Below are positions 18,163 through 27,601 of a stretch of 45,853 bases of DNA, in pieces. Below the pieces are notes generated by a model. The model saw only the letters and a list, made by a program, of their open reading frames with translations. It searched no databases and had not been told where the DNA came from. The DNA lies in contig JAHJRE010000103.1 in assembly GCA_018831055.1 (NCBI GenBank), forward strand, positions 1-45,853, given 5' to 3'. The position numbers and the translations under genes were made by a program. Origin of the DNA: Bacteroidota bacterium (lineage in GTDB: Bacteria > Bacteroidota > Bacteroidia > Bacteroidales > B18-G4). Within the stretch, counting starts at the first letter, position 1; each line of letters opens with the position of its first letter.

Positions 18163-18184
18163 CCCGGCTTGCGCCGGGGCAAGC
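18163..18184. repeat. GC-rich element with two alternative hairpins
   Basis: In the 112-bp gldG-DUF4340 gap, CCCGGC (18163-18168) can pair with GCCGGG (18173-18178) over a TTGC loop. Alternatively GCTTGC (18167-18172) can pair with GCAAGC (18179-18184) over a GCCGGG loop. The two pairings exclude each other. GC content is far above the surrounding AT-rich sequence. No T-run follows, so it is not a typical terminator. It resembles a short REP-like unit. Confidence 0.5.
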
Positions 18185-18212
18185 GGGAGTATTTATTAAT
18201 TAATAAAATGTT

Positions 18213-19298
18213 ATGCGTAAGGGAAAATGGATTTTTATTGTAGTTATTGTTTTAGCTGTTATTGTATTAATTCTGGTATTATCGGATAGGAACAGCACGC
18301 TTGACAGCGGTTCTGCTGTTTTTGCCGTTGAGGATACGGCAAGCGTTACCCGTATTTTCCTGGCTGATATGGAAAACAACACTGTTTTACTGGAAAGAAA
18401 AGAAAATGGGATGTGGATGTTGAATGGAAAATACAAGGCACATTCTTTTCAGGTGAACGATATGCTTCGCACCATGCGGGAATTGAAGGTCAGGACTCCG
18501 GTTCCTCGTGCAGCGCGCAACAACGTGATTTCACGTTTATCGGCGTCAGCTATTAAGGTAGAGATATACCAGATCAAGCCACTTATTGGAATCCTGGATC
18601 TTTTCCCCCGTGAAAGGCTTACCAAGGTTTATTATGTTGGGGATGCAACTCAGGATAACCTGGGGACATTCATGAATATGGAGGGTTATGACGATCCTTA
18701 TGTTGTCTTCATCCCGAGTTTCCGTGGTTTTGTTGCACCCAGGTACTCGACCAATGAAGACGATTGGAGGGATCATACGGTTTTTAATACCCCTCTCAGG
18801 AGACTGCAGTCTGTTTCTCTTGAATTTATGGAAAACCCTGAAGAGTCATTTACAGTAAACCGGACCCAGGATAATGAGTTTAATCTGCATCTGTCTGATA
18901 AAGGCTTATCAGTTCCTTACGACACTCTCCGTATGCTGAATTTTCTGTCTTCATTCGGGGATTTACGTTTCGAGGCAGTACTCACGAACTCTTTAAGCGA
19001 AGATTATATCGACTCCATCCGCAATACAAGGCCTGCACATATCCTTACCATAGTAGATATTGACAATGATACCAACAGTATAATAACATACCGGAAAAAG
19101 GGATTCAGTGAAGTTTATGATGACACAGAAGGATTACAACTCGTGCCTTTCGATCTCGACAGGCTTTATGCTGTTATGAATGAGGGTCAGGATTTTGTGT
19201 TGTTGCAATATTTTGTTTTTGACAAAGCTTTAAGGTCGGCATCGTATTTACGTGGGCTTACTGACCGTAATCCCATTCCGGTCACAGAACCAAGGTAG
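18213..19298 (+). CDS. DUF4340 domain-containing protein
   Basis: A 361-residue protein with one N-terminal transmembrane or signal-anchor segment (WIFIVVIVLAVIVLILVLS) and a periplasmic remainder. VTRIFLADMENNTVLLERKENGMWMLNG and KVYYVGDATQDNLGTFM match DUF4340 proteins, which in Bacteroidota and other groups lie next to GldG-like ABC genes. This supports a role in the same transport system. The function is not known. The following flippase gene starts directly after its stop codon (0 bp). Confidence 0.82.
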   Translation: MRKGKWIFIVVIVLAVIVLILVLSDRNSTLDSGSAVFAVEDTASVTRIFLADMENNTVLLERKENGMWMLNGKYKAHSFQVNDMLRTMRELKVRTPVPRAARNNVISRLSASAIKVEIYQIKPLIGILDLFPRERLTKVYYVGDATQDNLGTFMNMEGYDDPYVVFIPSFRGFVAPRYSTNEDDWRDHTVFNTPLRRLQSVSLEFMENPEESFTVNRTQDNEFNLHLSDKGLSVPYDTLRMLNFLSSFGDLRFEAVLTNSLSEDYIDSIRNTRPAHILTIVDIDNDTNSIITYRKKGFSEVYDDTEGLQLVPFDLDRLYAVMNEGQDFVLLQYFVFDKALRSASYLRGLTDRNPIPVTEPR

Positions 19299-20576
19299 AT
19301 GGAATTGCGCCAGCTCAGATCAGAGTTTTTCAGGAATGTAATGACCCTGATGACGGGAACGGCCATAGCTCAGGCCATTCCGCTTCTTCTTTCACCCGTC
19401 CTGAGTCGCTTATATGATCCCGAAGACTTTGCCACTCTGGCCCTTTTTATGTCGGTTGCTTCGATGTTAGGTGTTGTGTCCACAGCACGTTATGAGCTGG
19501 CCATTATGTTACCGAAATCTCAGCGGGATGCAATGAACGTGTTGATGCTTTCTATCGGGATCGCTGTTTTGGTTTCGGTTTTTAGTTTGGTTCTGATTCT
19601 GATTTTCCATGATGACATACTTCGTTTGTTTAGTGCTCCGGAGTTGTCGGTATGGTTATACTTTGTTCCGTTGATGGTACTTTTTATGGGTGTTTATCAA
19701 AGTTTTAACTATTGGTCGACGCGCAATAAGACTTTTACCCGAAATTCGGTCAGCCGGATTTCACAATCCGTTGGTATGTCGGCAGTTAATCTGTCATTAG
19801 GCGCAGTCGGTGCCGGTCCTGCAGGATTGGTCAGCGGATCTTTTACAGGTCAGTTTATAGCTGCATTGGTACTTTCCTGGAATGCCATACTTCATCCCCG
19901 CGACTGGAGGAAGAATTTTTCATACGATTCCATCAGGCTCAATGCGGTTAAATATTCCAGTTTTGCCAGGATCAATACACCACATGCTTTTGTTGACACT
20001 TTGCAGGACCATGGGATAGTATTCATCATCATTTACTACTTTTCGAAGGTAGTATTGGGTTCCTATAGTTTTGCCTACAGGGTTTTAAAAGCTCCTGTAG
20101 GGCTAATAGGCAGTTCCATGTATCAGGTATTTTATCAGAAAGCCTCATCCACTTATCATGAAGGCGGGGATATAAGGCCGATGCTGGTTCGCATCTATCG
20201 CAACCTTTTCCTGTTGGGATTACCTGTTTTCCTGGTATTGTTCCTGTTTTCACCGGAGATATTCTCCTTTGTTTTTTCAGAAAAGTACCGGACAGCCGGT
20301 GAAATTGCCCAATTGCTGATGCCCTGGCTGTTCCTGAACTTCATGGTAATGCCGGTAACCTGTATTGCTATTGTGGTAAACCGTCAGCGCGGAGCATTCC
20401 TGATCTCCGTTACAGATGTAGTTTTAAAGGTTGTTGCTTTAGTTGTAGGAGGTATCACAGGCGATTATGAACTTGCTTTCGGACTGATGAGCATACTATG
20501 CAGTCTTCTGCTTATTTTTGCTATGTTTTGGTATTACAGGATTTCTGGAGTTAAATTTGTAAAATCTTATGAGTAG
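19299..20576 (+). CDS. lipopolysaccharide/O-antigen flippase (Wzx-like)
   Basis: Integral membrane protein of 425 residues with about 12 predicted helices, of the polysaccharide biosynthesis (MATE/MVF superfamily) group. It would move lipid-linked glycan units across the inner membrane. The N-terminus (LTMTGTAIAQAIPLLLSPVLSRLYDPEDFA-type region, residues 17-47) is characteristic. The ATG follows the DUF4340 stop with no gap, and its last 8 bases overlap the acyltransferase start. It is the first gene of the surface-polysaccharide cluster. Confidence 0.9.
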   Translation: MELRQLRSEFFRNVMTLMTGTAIAQAIPLLLSPVLSRLYDPEDFATLALFMSVASMLGVVSTARYELAIMLPKSQRDAMNVLMLSIGIAVLVSVFSLVLILIFHDDILRLFSAPELSVWLYFVPLMVLFMGVYQSFNYWSTRNKTFTRNSVSRISQSVGMSAVNLSLGAVGAGPAGLVSGSFTGQFIAALVLSWNAILHPRDWRKNFSYDSIRLNAVKYSSFARINTPHAFVDTLQDHGIVFIIIYYFSKVVLGSYSFAYRVLKAPVGLIGSSMYQVFYQKASSTYHEGGDIRPMLVRIYRNLFLLGLPVFLVLFLFSPEIFSFVFSEKYRTAGEIAQLLMPWLFLNFMVMPVTCIAIVVNRQRGAFLISVTDVVLKVVALVVGGITGDYELAFGLMSILCSLLLIFAMFWYYRISGVKFVKSYE

Positions 20577-21111
20577 GAATATGCCGGATATCCTTTCGCG
20601 AATATGCACCCGCCTTTACACCCTCATTCTCCGATGCAGGGGAGCTAAGACCGGAAGAGGAAGTGTTTTACATCATAGCACCGATGTGATGAACGCATCC
20701 CGGATCATGCTGGGAGAGGATTCGACGATCTACAAGAATGTTTCCATCTATCCTGATAAATCGGGTTATTTTATTATGGGAAACCGGTCTCATGCCGCCC
20801 CGTATTGTTATTTTCTGATTGCTGACAACAGGATTGAAATTGGGAATGATGTGGCAATAGGACCATTCTGTGCATTTTTCTGTCATTCCAACAGTCCTGA
20901 AGGAGCAGGAAAAGTGTTTTCTGAAAACTATGTTGATTCCGATATCATTATAGGTTCCAATGTTTTCATAGGAGCACATTGTACTGTTTTACCGGGGACG
21001 ATTATTCCGGATCGTGTTGTAATAGGCGCAAATTCACTGGTATCCGGTGAACTGGAAAGCGGATTTATATATGCAGGATCTCCGGCAAAAAAAATAAAAT
21101 CCTTAAACTGA
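20569..21111 (+). CDS. left-handed beta-helix acyltransferase
   Basis: A 180-residue cytosolic acetyltransferase-like protein with hexapeptide repeats (IMLGEDSTIYKNVSIYPD, IEIGNDVAIGPFCAFFCHS, IIIGSNVFIGAHCTVLPGTIIPDRVVIGANSLVSG). This fold uses acetyl-CoA or another acyl-CoA to modify sugars. The His in FFCHSNSPE is a plausible catalytic base. It starts inside the flippase gene (8-bp overlap) and ends 4 bp before the aminotransferase, so it likely acts on an intermediate of this polysaccharide. Confidence 0.87.
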   Translation: MSRNMPDILSRICTRLYTLILRCRGAKTGRGSVLHHSTDVMNASRIMLGEDSTIYKNVSIYPDKSGYFIMGNRSHAAPYCYFLIADNRIEIGNDVAIGPFCAFFCHSNSPEGAGKVFSENYVDSDIIIGSNVFIGAHCTVLPGTIIPDRVVIGANSLVSGELESGFIYAGSPAKKIKSLN

Positions 21112-21115
21112 AGCC

Positions 21116-22363
21116 ATGCAGAAGACATCCTTCGTGTGCAACTCATTAACATGGAGACATTTCGTGATGTTTTGCCTGCATATGCTTTCATTCCCCGGAT
21201 CTGAGAAAAGCCGGGAAAAATTCCGGAACAGAATTGCAGAAGTATTTGGTATACAAGGGAAACAGGTTTTTCTTTTTGGTGCTGCCCGTATGGGATTGTA
21301 TTCAATTCTTAAAGCCATGCGATATAATCCCGGAGATGAGGTTATTGTTGCAGGATATACTTGTGTTGTTGTAACCAATGCTATAAAATATGCCGGATTG
21401 AAAGCTGTTTATGCCGATATAGAAGTAAGCCACCTCAATATCAGTACGCAGGAAATCCTTGATAGGGTTACGGACAGGACAAGAGCCGTCATTATCACAC
21501 ATAACTTTGGCATTACTTATGAAGATACCGGCATAATACGGAAGGAGTTCCCTCACCTTCTTATCATAGAGGATGCAGCGCATACTATGTCATCAGTTAC
21601 CCGTGAGGGTGAAAGGGTAGGGCTACTGGGGGATGCGGCTTTTTTCAGCCTGGAATATTCCAAACCCATGACCACCGGCATGGGAGGTTATATCATTGTG
21701 CAAAATGATGAGGTCCGGGATAAACTCGAAGAATTTTACAACCATGATGTATTTGATTATTCGCCTTTGGATGTGTTCAGGATTTTCATTACACTCAAGA
21801 TACACTTTCTGACCTCTTACAGATTAACTCTTCGTTATAAGTGGGGTTTATTCAGGATTGCCGGATGGATGGGGCTGATATTCAGTACTCCCGAAGAAGA
21901 ATTGCAGGGTGAAAGACCGGGAAAATATCCGGTTCGACTGGCCGGTTGCCTGTCGTACCTGGGTTATTTACAACTAAAAGATTTGGAACAGACCACCCGG
22001 ATTAAAAGGGAGATATGCACGTCTTATGAAGCTTCGTTCGGCCAAATAGCGGGTATACAGACTTTTTACAAACCGGAATACGATTTTGTGCGTTATCCGA
22101 TAGTTTTACCGGAAGACATATCGGCGGATGCCAGGCAAACTCTGCGGGAAAAACTCCGGAAAGCAGGTTATGTAATGGGAGAGTGGTTTAATGATGTTGT
22201 GCACCCTGCGGGGAGTTACCGTTACTGCTATTCTGAGGGTGTGTGTCCGACAGGGGAAGCTATTTCGAAAAGAATATTAAATTTGCCTGTGAATATTCAT
22301 GCAAAGCTTAATAACCGGGATTTAACTAGGATCAGACAAATTTTCCGGGAAATTTCGGATTAA
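21116..22363 (+). CDS. DegT/DnrJ/EryC1/StrS aminotransferase, divergent
   Basis: A 415-residue protein of the sugar aminotransferase family. It keeps FGAARMGLYSILKAM, DEVIVAGYTCVVVTNAIKY, the ring-binding aspartate in IEDAAH (D153) and a lysine in SLEYSKPMTTGMGG (K183). The usual SF-x-x-x-K-x-(L/T)TT pattern is partly altered. The N-terminal 25 residues are atypical, with alternative starts at M18 and M23, so the first ATG is uncertain. It is clearly distinct from the aminotransferase at 11194-12429 and probably makes a different amino sugar for this cluster. Confidence 0.86.
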   Translation: MQKTSFVCNSLTWRHFVMFCLHMLSFPGSEKSREKFRNRIAEVFGIQGKQVFLFGAARMGLYSILKAMRYNPGDEVIVAGYTCVVVTNAIKYAGLKAVYADIEVSHLNISTQEILDRVTDRTRAVIITHNFGITYEDTGIIRKEFPHLLIIEDAAHTMSSVTREGERVGLLGDAAFFSLEYSKPMTTGMGGYIIVQNDEVRDKLEEFYNHDVFDYSPLDVFRIFITLKIHFLTSYRLTLRYKWGLFRIAGWMGLIFSTPEEELQGERPGKYPVRLAGCLSYLGYLQLKDLEQTTRIKREICTSYEASFGQIAGIQTFYKPEYDFVRYPIVLPEDISADARQTLREKLRKAGYVMGEWFNDVVHPAGSYRYCYSEGVCPTGEAISKRILNLPVNIHAKLNNRDLTRIRQIFREISD

Positions 22364-22365
22364 AT

Positions 22366-23703
22366 ATGCAACAATCTGTTCATGAGCTTTCCGGAGATCA
22401 GTATTTAAAAATGGATACTTACCTGTTGGGTACAGTATTGTTTTCTATTTTCCTGTTGCCATCTGCCAATCCTATTCCCGGATGGTTCGCCTTTCGACTT
22501 GAAGATCTGCTCCTGCCGCTTATCGCTTTATATTTATTTATCCGGAGAGGATTCCGTTTTCATGCATATGCCTTTTATATCCTGGCTTTTGCTGCTTATA
22601 TCTTTCTTACTATTGCTATTAACGGTCGTTTGGCAGAATACCGTGATTATTTTGAGATTTTCAAGCTTATAAAATATCTTTTGTATTTCTGGTTTTTTAG
22701 TTTAGTGGCAGGTAGTCCGGGAACTATCCGAATATTACGCTGGATTTTTCCGCTTATATTTCTTTTCAACCTCTTGCATTATTTTAATTTGTTTGATTTC
22801 AACAGGATCATTGAGCCTTTTTATGCCAGCGAGGTCCGTTTGCTTTTCTTCGGGAAAAACAGCCTTGGGGAGCCGGCCACGAAAAGGATGCTTGGAACCA
22901 TGGATAATCCAAACAATAATGCTATTGTATTTTTATTTTTTGCAGCCATTTTTGCCCCGGGCAACCAAATCCGGAAATATGATTATCTGGTCTTTTTATT
23001 GTCTTTCATAGGGTTGCTGCTCACACAAAGCCGGACCGGTATGCTGGCATTCGTTGCGATCATGATTGCGGACATTTACATCCGGCGCTTGAATTACAAA
23101 CGGGTATTCTTTCTTTTATCCATGTTCATTATAGGTTTTGTATTGATAAACGCAATTGAATACTTCGATATTCAGAGCAAGGCATTGCCAACTATTGAAG
23201 AAAAGAATGCTTTTATTGACAAAAAGCAAAACCTCAAATTCGACGAGTTGCTCCCGGCAACGGAATACCTTACCAATGTGATAGAGAGCGACGTTTCGGA
23301 GCGTTCTGTAACAGGAAGGCTGGAAGCCTGGCAACATCTCTGGGGCATGATCAAACTAAAGCCGGTATTTGGACATGCACCTTATAAAGAGTATTTTTAC
23401 AATAATTGTGTATATTCAGAAAGCGAGTACATTCTTATGACGTGGAGGTATGGTTTTATCGGTTTGCTTTTATACCTGGGATTTATCGTATTACCTGCCA
23501 TTCTGCATTTCGGAAAAGGCAGTTTACTGAAATATTGTCCGGCAGTTTTATTTATTCTGGTGATTCTGATCACTGCATTTATGAACACTCCGGTTTGTGA
23601 GCCCAGAATACTGTTGTTACTTGCTTTTGCCATTGCATATTTTTATTTTTCCAGGAACCAAATATCAATAGAACATGAGGAAGTTGCTGATAGTGGGAGG
23701 TAG
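22366..23703 (+). CDS. O-antigen polymerase/ligase-like membrane protein
   Basis: A 445-residue protein with roughly 10-12 transmembrane helices and a large periplasmic loop at about residues 270-340 (contains ESDVSERSVTGRLEAWQHLWGMIKLKPVFGHAP). That loop motif (GRxxxW then P-x-x-G-x-G-type) is typical of Wzy/WaaL proteins, which polymerise or transfer lipid-linked glycans. Sequence alone does not decide between polymerase and ligase. A second such protein lies at the end of the cluster. Its end overlaps the next gene by 29 bp. Confidence 0.85.
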   Translation: MQQSVHELSGDQYLKMDTYLLGTVLFSIFLLPSANPIPGWFAFRLEDLLLPLIALYLFIRRGFRFHAYAFYILAFAAYIFLTIAINGRLAEYRDYFEIFKLIKYLLYFWFFSLVAGSPGTIRILRWIFPLIFLFNLLHYFNLFDFNRIIEPFYASEVRLLFFGKNSLGEPATKRMLGTMDNPNNNAIVFLFFAAIFAPGNQIRKYDYLVFLLSFIGLLLTQSRTGMLAFVAIMIADIYIRRLNYKRVFFLLSMFIIGFVLINAIEYFDIQSKALPTIEEKNAFIDKKQNLKFDELLPATEYLTNVIESDVSERSVTGRLEAWQHLWGMIKLKPVFGHAPYKEYFYNNCVYSESEYILMTWRYGFIGLLLYLGFIVLPAILHFGKGSLLKYCPAVLFILVILITAFMNTPVCEPRILLLLAFAIAYFYFSRNQISIEHEEVADSGR

Positions 23704-24718
23704 CACTGTGCACACTGGTAATTTCTGCCACCTGGTATCGAAGGGTTTCGATGAGATCCTTCTTATAACCGATGGTGATCACGCAACATTGGAAGATATT
23801 CCTCGTAAGCATGCCGGCTTTTCTTTACGCAATCCGCTGAGAATAGGTAAAAACATAAAAAGAATACGATCGCTTGTTGAAAGTTTCCGGCCAGACATCA
23901 TTCATGTGCAGCAAGCCGGCACAGAGGCCTGGTTAGTTTTAAGGGCAGTACATGGCTTAAAAATTCCCGTCATTGTTACAGCCTGGGGCAGCGATGTGCT
24001 TGTTAGTCCGGGAAGAGGAATATTTTATCGCAGGATGTTGAACTATATCCTGGGTCATGCGGATGCTTTAACCTGTGATTCTTATCATGTAGCCGCAAAA
24101 ATGCAGGAATTTGCCGGGAATCAATCCCTCGATATTACCCTGGCAAACTTCGGGATCAACATTGAGCGGATGGGTTTGCCCAAAGAGAAGCTCATTTATT
24201 CGAATCGTTTGCATAAGCCACTTTACAATCTTGATCTGATCCTGAAAGCATTTAAATCATCTCTCGACCGGGGTTATTTTTCAGGATGGAAGCTGGTAAT
24301 GGCCGGGGAAGGGGAGGAAACAGGTAGTTTGAAAAGTCTGGCAAAAGAACTTGGGATAGAGGAATTGGTGGATTTTCCAGGATGGCTCAACCGGGAGACG
24401 AACTCGGCCTTCTATGAAAAAGCGAGCATTTTTGTATCCATTCCCTCATCGGATGCAACGGCCATCAGCTTATTGGAGGCCATGGCATCGGGGTGTATTC
24501 CTGTGTTGTCGAATCTTCCGGCAAATCATGAATGGGTGATCGATGGATACAATGGCATAATTGCAACAGATTTGCATAGCAATTTCCTGGAAAAGTCGCT
24601 TATGATGGACCCACAAAAGACGGCTGCAATTAATAAGGAGATTATTGAAGATAAAGGAACCCGTGATGCCAACCGAAGGAAGTTTATTGATTTGTATGAA
24701 AGGATACTCTCCCGGTGA
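23675..24718 (+). CDS. GT4-family glycosyltransferase
   Basis: A 347-residue GT-B fold enzyme of glycosyltransferase family 4. The N-terminus MRKLLIVGGSTVHTGNFCHL is a nucleotide-binding start, IIHVQQAGTEAW is central, and the C-terminal donor-binding motif is SDATAISLLEAMASGCIPVLSNLPANHEWV (split here at residues about 265-294, with the E-x7-E type Glu pair). It is probably cytosolic and adds one sugar to the lipid-linked repeat. It overlaps the gene before by 29 bp and the next by 4 bp. Confidence 0.88.
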   Translation: MRKLLIVGGSTVHTGNFCHLVSKGFDEILLITDGDHATLEDIPRKHAGFSLRNPLRIGKNIKRIRSLVESFRPDIIHVQQAGTEAWLVLRAVHGLKIPVIVTAWGSDVLVSPGRGIFYRRMLNYILGHADALTCDSYHVAAKMQEFAGNQSLDITLANFGINIERMGLPKEKLIYSNRLHKPLYNLDLILKAFKSSLDRGYFSGWKLVMAGEGEETGSLKSLAKELGIEELVDFPGWLNRETNSAFYEKASIFVSIPSSDATAISLLEAMASGCIPVLSNLPANHEWVIDGYNGIIATDLHSNFLEKSLMMDPQKTAAINKEIIEDKGTRDANRRKFIDLYERILSR

Positions 24719-25833
24719 AGAAGATATGCCATATAACCACGGTTCACAGGGCAAGTGATGAACGCATTTTCTATAAGGAATGCCTTTCGCTGGTACGGCA
24801 TGGCTATGAGGTCGTTTTGATCGCCCCGGAGGGGATGCTGCCTGGCAACAATGCGTTAACCCATATCAGCCTTCCTCATTTTAATACCAGAATACGCCGG
24901 TTTTTCTCCGGTCAGAGGATGGTTTTCAGGGAAGCAATGAAACTGCATGCGGATCTGTATCATTTCCATGATCCTGAACTTATGCCTGTCGGAGTGCTTT
25001 TAAGCCTATTCGGGAAAAAGGTTGTTTACGATGTTCATGAGGATCTGCCCAAACAGGTATTGTATAAAAACTGGATCCGTGGAAGACTTTGGCGATGGAT
25101 TGCATCCCGCCTCATTTTTGTTGCAGAACGTTTCAGCTCACTCTTTTTCAATGGAATTGCGGCAGCAACGGAAGATATTGCCGTGCATTTCCCGTCACGT
25201 AAAACCATAATACTACGGAATTTTCCCTCTCTTCAACTGATGGAGAGTGCCGCCAGGGTTTCATGGTTAAAAAATGGATTTACCCTGGTTTATGCCGGAG
25301 GTATTTCCAGGATCAGGGGGATATTAGAAATAATAAAAGCCCTGGAAGTCATAGGAGGGAAAGTGAAACTGCTTCTTTTGGGAGATTTTGATGATGAGAC
25401 GTACCGTAAAGAATGTATGGCCGAAACAGGCTGGCAGCATGTGGATTTTCGCGGCTGGATTTCTATAAGTGAGGTATATGGGTTGATGCAGCAGGCAGAT
25501 GTGGGTATAGCCACTTTGTATCCTGCACAGAACTTTTTACGAAGCCTTCCTGTAAAAGCATTTGAATATATGGCATGCGGATTGCCGATGATTATGTCGG
25601 ATTTTCCATACTGGAAAGAGATTTTTGGATCCTGTGCCCTTTTTGCTGATCCCCAATCGCCCGGTGATGTTGCAGAAAAGATTGCCAGGCTTGCAGGAGA
25701 TCCCGGATTGACCAGACAATTGGGTGAAGCCGGCAGAAAAGCCGTATCAGATAGTTACTCCTGGGAAAAAGAACAGGATAAACTGATGGAATTATATGGA
25801 AAAATACTGAGAGATGGAAATCAGATTACTTGA
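24715..25833 (+). CDS. GT4-family glycosyltransferase
   Basis: A 372-residue GT-B glycosyltransferase. It starts with GTG at 24715 inside the stop of the previous gene (GTGA overlap). Landmarks are KICHITTVHRASDERIF, LYHFHDPELMPVG, VVYDVHEDLPKQVL and the donor-binding PVKAFEYMACGLPMIMSDFPYW. The HDPEL and DVHED segments recall family 4 enzymes of capsule clusters. It overlaps the FemAB-like gene by 20 bp. Acceptor and donor cannot be named. Confidence 0.88.
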   Translation: MKKICHITTVHRASDERIFYKECLSLVRHGYEVVLIAPEGMLPGNNALTHISLPHFNTRIRRFFSGQRMVFREAMKLHADLYHFHDPELMPVGVLLSLFGKKVVYDVHEDLPKQVLYKNWIRGRLWRWIASRLIFVAERFSSLFFNGIAAATEDIAVHFPSRKTIILRNFPSLQLMESAARVSWLKNGFTLVYAGGISRIRGILEIIKALEVIGGKVKLLLLGDFDDETYRKECMAETGWQHVDFRGWISISEVYGLMQQADVGIATLYPAQNFLRSLPVKAFEYMACGLPMIMSDFPYWKEIFGSCALFADPQSPGDVAEKIARLAGDPGLTRQLGEAGRKAVSDSYSWEKEQDKLMELYGKILRDGNQIT

Positions 25834-26782
25834 TAGTCGAGGCATGGAGGATTATTTCCGCCTTGCAGAGGAACATGGCTCGGTGTTCAATACCAGGGCC
25901 TGGCTGGAAATTTATGATCAACGAAATTTAAAAGTTTTCGGCATCTTCGACAAAGGAGGTTTGTTGACAGGCGGTTTTCAGATTTATCAAGCACGACGGG
26001 CCGCTTTGAGTTTTTACCGTAACCCTCCTTTCAGTCCCCATATTGGATTATTTTATGAAAACAGGTCCGTCAATCCTGCCAAAGCGCAATCTGCAGAAAA
26101 GAACATGTTGACCGCGGTAGCTGCATTCCTGAAAAGGCTACCCTGGCAGGTGTTGTCGGTTGCTTTGCCGGTTGGTTTTATTGATGCACAGCCATTCACA
26201 TGGGACAAGTTTAAGGTTGTCCCAGGATACACTTACAGGCTGGATCTCACTGTTCCGGTGGAAGAGACTTACCGTGAAATGATGCCGGAAAGGCGCAACG
26301 ATATCAGCAAGGCAGTGAAAGACGGAATTGAGGTCACGGAAGTCTCCGATATGGCTGTTGTGGAAGCGTTGGTTCAGAATACTTTCGAAAGGCAGAGCAA
26401 ATCGCTGGATAAGCTGCATTTGGGAAGGATTCTCCGGAATTTTCCCGGACAAGGCAACAGTTTTGCCATGGTTGCCTTCCAGGATGGAAAGCCCCTGGCT
26501 ACATGCTTTTGTATCTTTGATGGTAAGACGGTGTATTACCTTTTGGGTGGGTACGATAGTCAAAACCGGCACAAAGGGGCAGGTGCCCTGGCTATCTGGA
26601 AATCCGTGGAAAAGGCGGAATCCATAAACAGACTTGTCTTCGACTTCGAGGGGTCGATGGTGCCCTGGATTGAGCGCTATTTCAGGGGTTTTGGAGGCAG
26701 GCTTACACCGTATCTCACGATCAACCGTGCCAGCATGCCGCTTGAAATCTTTTTAAAGTTTATTAAAAGGGATATCTTCTGA
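25814..26782 (+). CDS. FemAB/GNAT-like acyltransferase
   Basis: A 322-residue protein of the FemAB-like GNAT superfamily, which uses aminoacyl-tRNA or acyl-CoA donors. SVFNTRAWLEIYDQ near the N-terminus, PERRNDISKAVKDGIEV in the middle and VYYLLGGYDSQNRHKGAGALAIWKSVEKA near the end are typical. In polysaccharide clusters such proteins are often next to deacetylases, as here, and may acylate the glycan or a lipid-linked intermediate. The exact reaction is unknown. Its stop overlaps the next start by one base (TGATG). Confidence 0.82.
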   Translation: MEIRLLDSRGMEDYFRLAEEHGSVFNTRAWLEIYDQRNLKVFGIFDKGGLLTGGFQIYQARRAALSFYRNPPFSPHIGLFYENRSVNPAKAQSAEKNMLTAVAAFLKRLPWQVLSVALPVGFIDAQPFTWDKFKVVPGYTYRLDLTVPVEETYREMMPERRNDISKAVKDGIEVTEVSDMAVVEALVQNTFERQSKSLDKLHLGRILRNFPGQGNSFAMVAFQDGKPLATCFCIFDGKTVYYLLGGYDSQNRHKGAGALAIWKSVEKAESINRLVFDFEGSMVPWIERYFRGFGGRLTPYLTINRASMPLEIFLKFIKRDIF

Positions 26783-27597
26783 TGCACGTTATTGTTTCAC
26801 ACGATATTGACCATCTTACCGTTGCAGAGCATTGCAGGGATATGATTCTTCCCAAGTTTCTGATTCGTTCGAAAGTGGAGTTGTTAAGCGGAAAGATCTC
26901 ATTGGCAGAGTTTTTTTCCAGGATGGGCTATGTTTTCAGGAATAAGTGGCAGAATCTTGAGGAACTCATGGATTTCAATGGTATTCATGGTATACCCTCA
27001 ACTTTCTTTGTCGGGGTGAACCAGGGCAAAGGCTTGGTTTATCCACGGGTTAAGGCTGCATACTGGATAAACCGGATCCGGGAAAGGGGGTTTCAGGCAG
27101 GTGTTCATGGAATCCGCTTTGAATCGCTTGCCGGGATACAGGAAGAATATGACGTTTTTCATGAGTTGTCGGGAATGGAGTCTTTTGGGATACGAATGCA
27201 CTATCTGAGAAGAAATGAAGACACTTTATCAAATCTGGAAGCGGTGGGTTATGATTTCGACTCCTCCGAATATGCCGTTTCTGATCCATATATGATAGGC
27301 CGAATGTGGGAGTTTCCCTTGCATATTATGGACGGGTACATCATCCAGCACAACAGCCGGTTCCAGAATACAAATCTCAGAAAGGCCAAAGAGTTGACCA
27401 TCAAACGGGTTGAAGAAGTAAACGCTTCCGGATGCAGGTATCTAACTGTGTTATTTCACGACAGGTATTTCAACAAAGGATTCAGTACCTGGATGGAATG
27501 GTATGTATGGTTTATGGAATGGATCATATCGCAGGGGATGGTATTCACTGATTATCCGAAGGCAATATCATCCTTAGGCATAGAAACGGGAGGGTAG
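26782..27597 (+). CDS. polysaccharide deacetylase-like protein
   Basis: A 271-residue protein with features of the polysaccharide deacetylase (NodB-like) fold: VIVSHDIDHL near the N-terminus (candidate metal or base Asp), PSTFFVGVN, GFQAGVHGIRFESL, GIRMHYLRRN and a late LFHDRYF. The family usually removes N-acetyl groups from glycans. The NodB motif order is kept only loosely, so activity is not certain. It follows the FemAB-like gene by a 1-bp overlap, and the pair is common in exopolysaccharide clusters. Confidence 0.75.
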   Translation: MHVIVSHDIDHLTVAEHCRDMILPKFLIRSKVELLSGKISLAEFFSRMGYVFRNKWQNLEELMDFNGIHGIPSTFFVGVNQGKGLVYPRVKAAYWINRIRERGFQAGVHGIRFESLAGIQEEYDVFHELSGMESFGIRMHYLRRNEDTLSNLEAVGYDFDSSEYAVSDPYMIGRMWEFPLHIMDGYIIQHNSRFQNTNLRKAKELTIKRVEEVNASGCRYLTVLFHDRYFNKGFSTWMEWYVWFMEWIISQGMVFTDYPKAISSLGIETGG

Positions 27598-27601
27598 GTT
27601 T

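Noticed and set aside
26138-26572. Minus-strand open frame of 144 codons
   Set aside because: It lies wholly inside the FemAB-like gene and has no family features.
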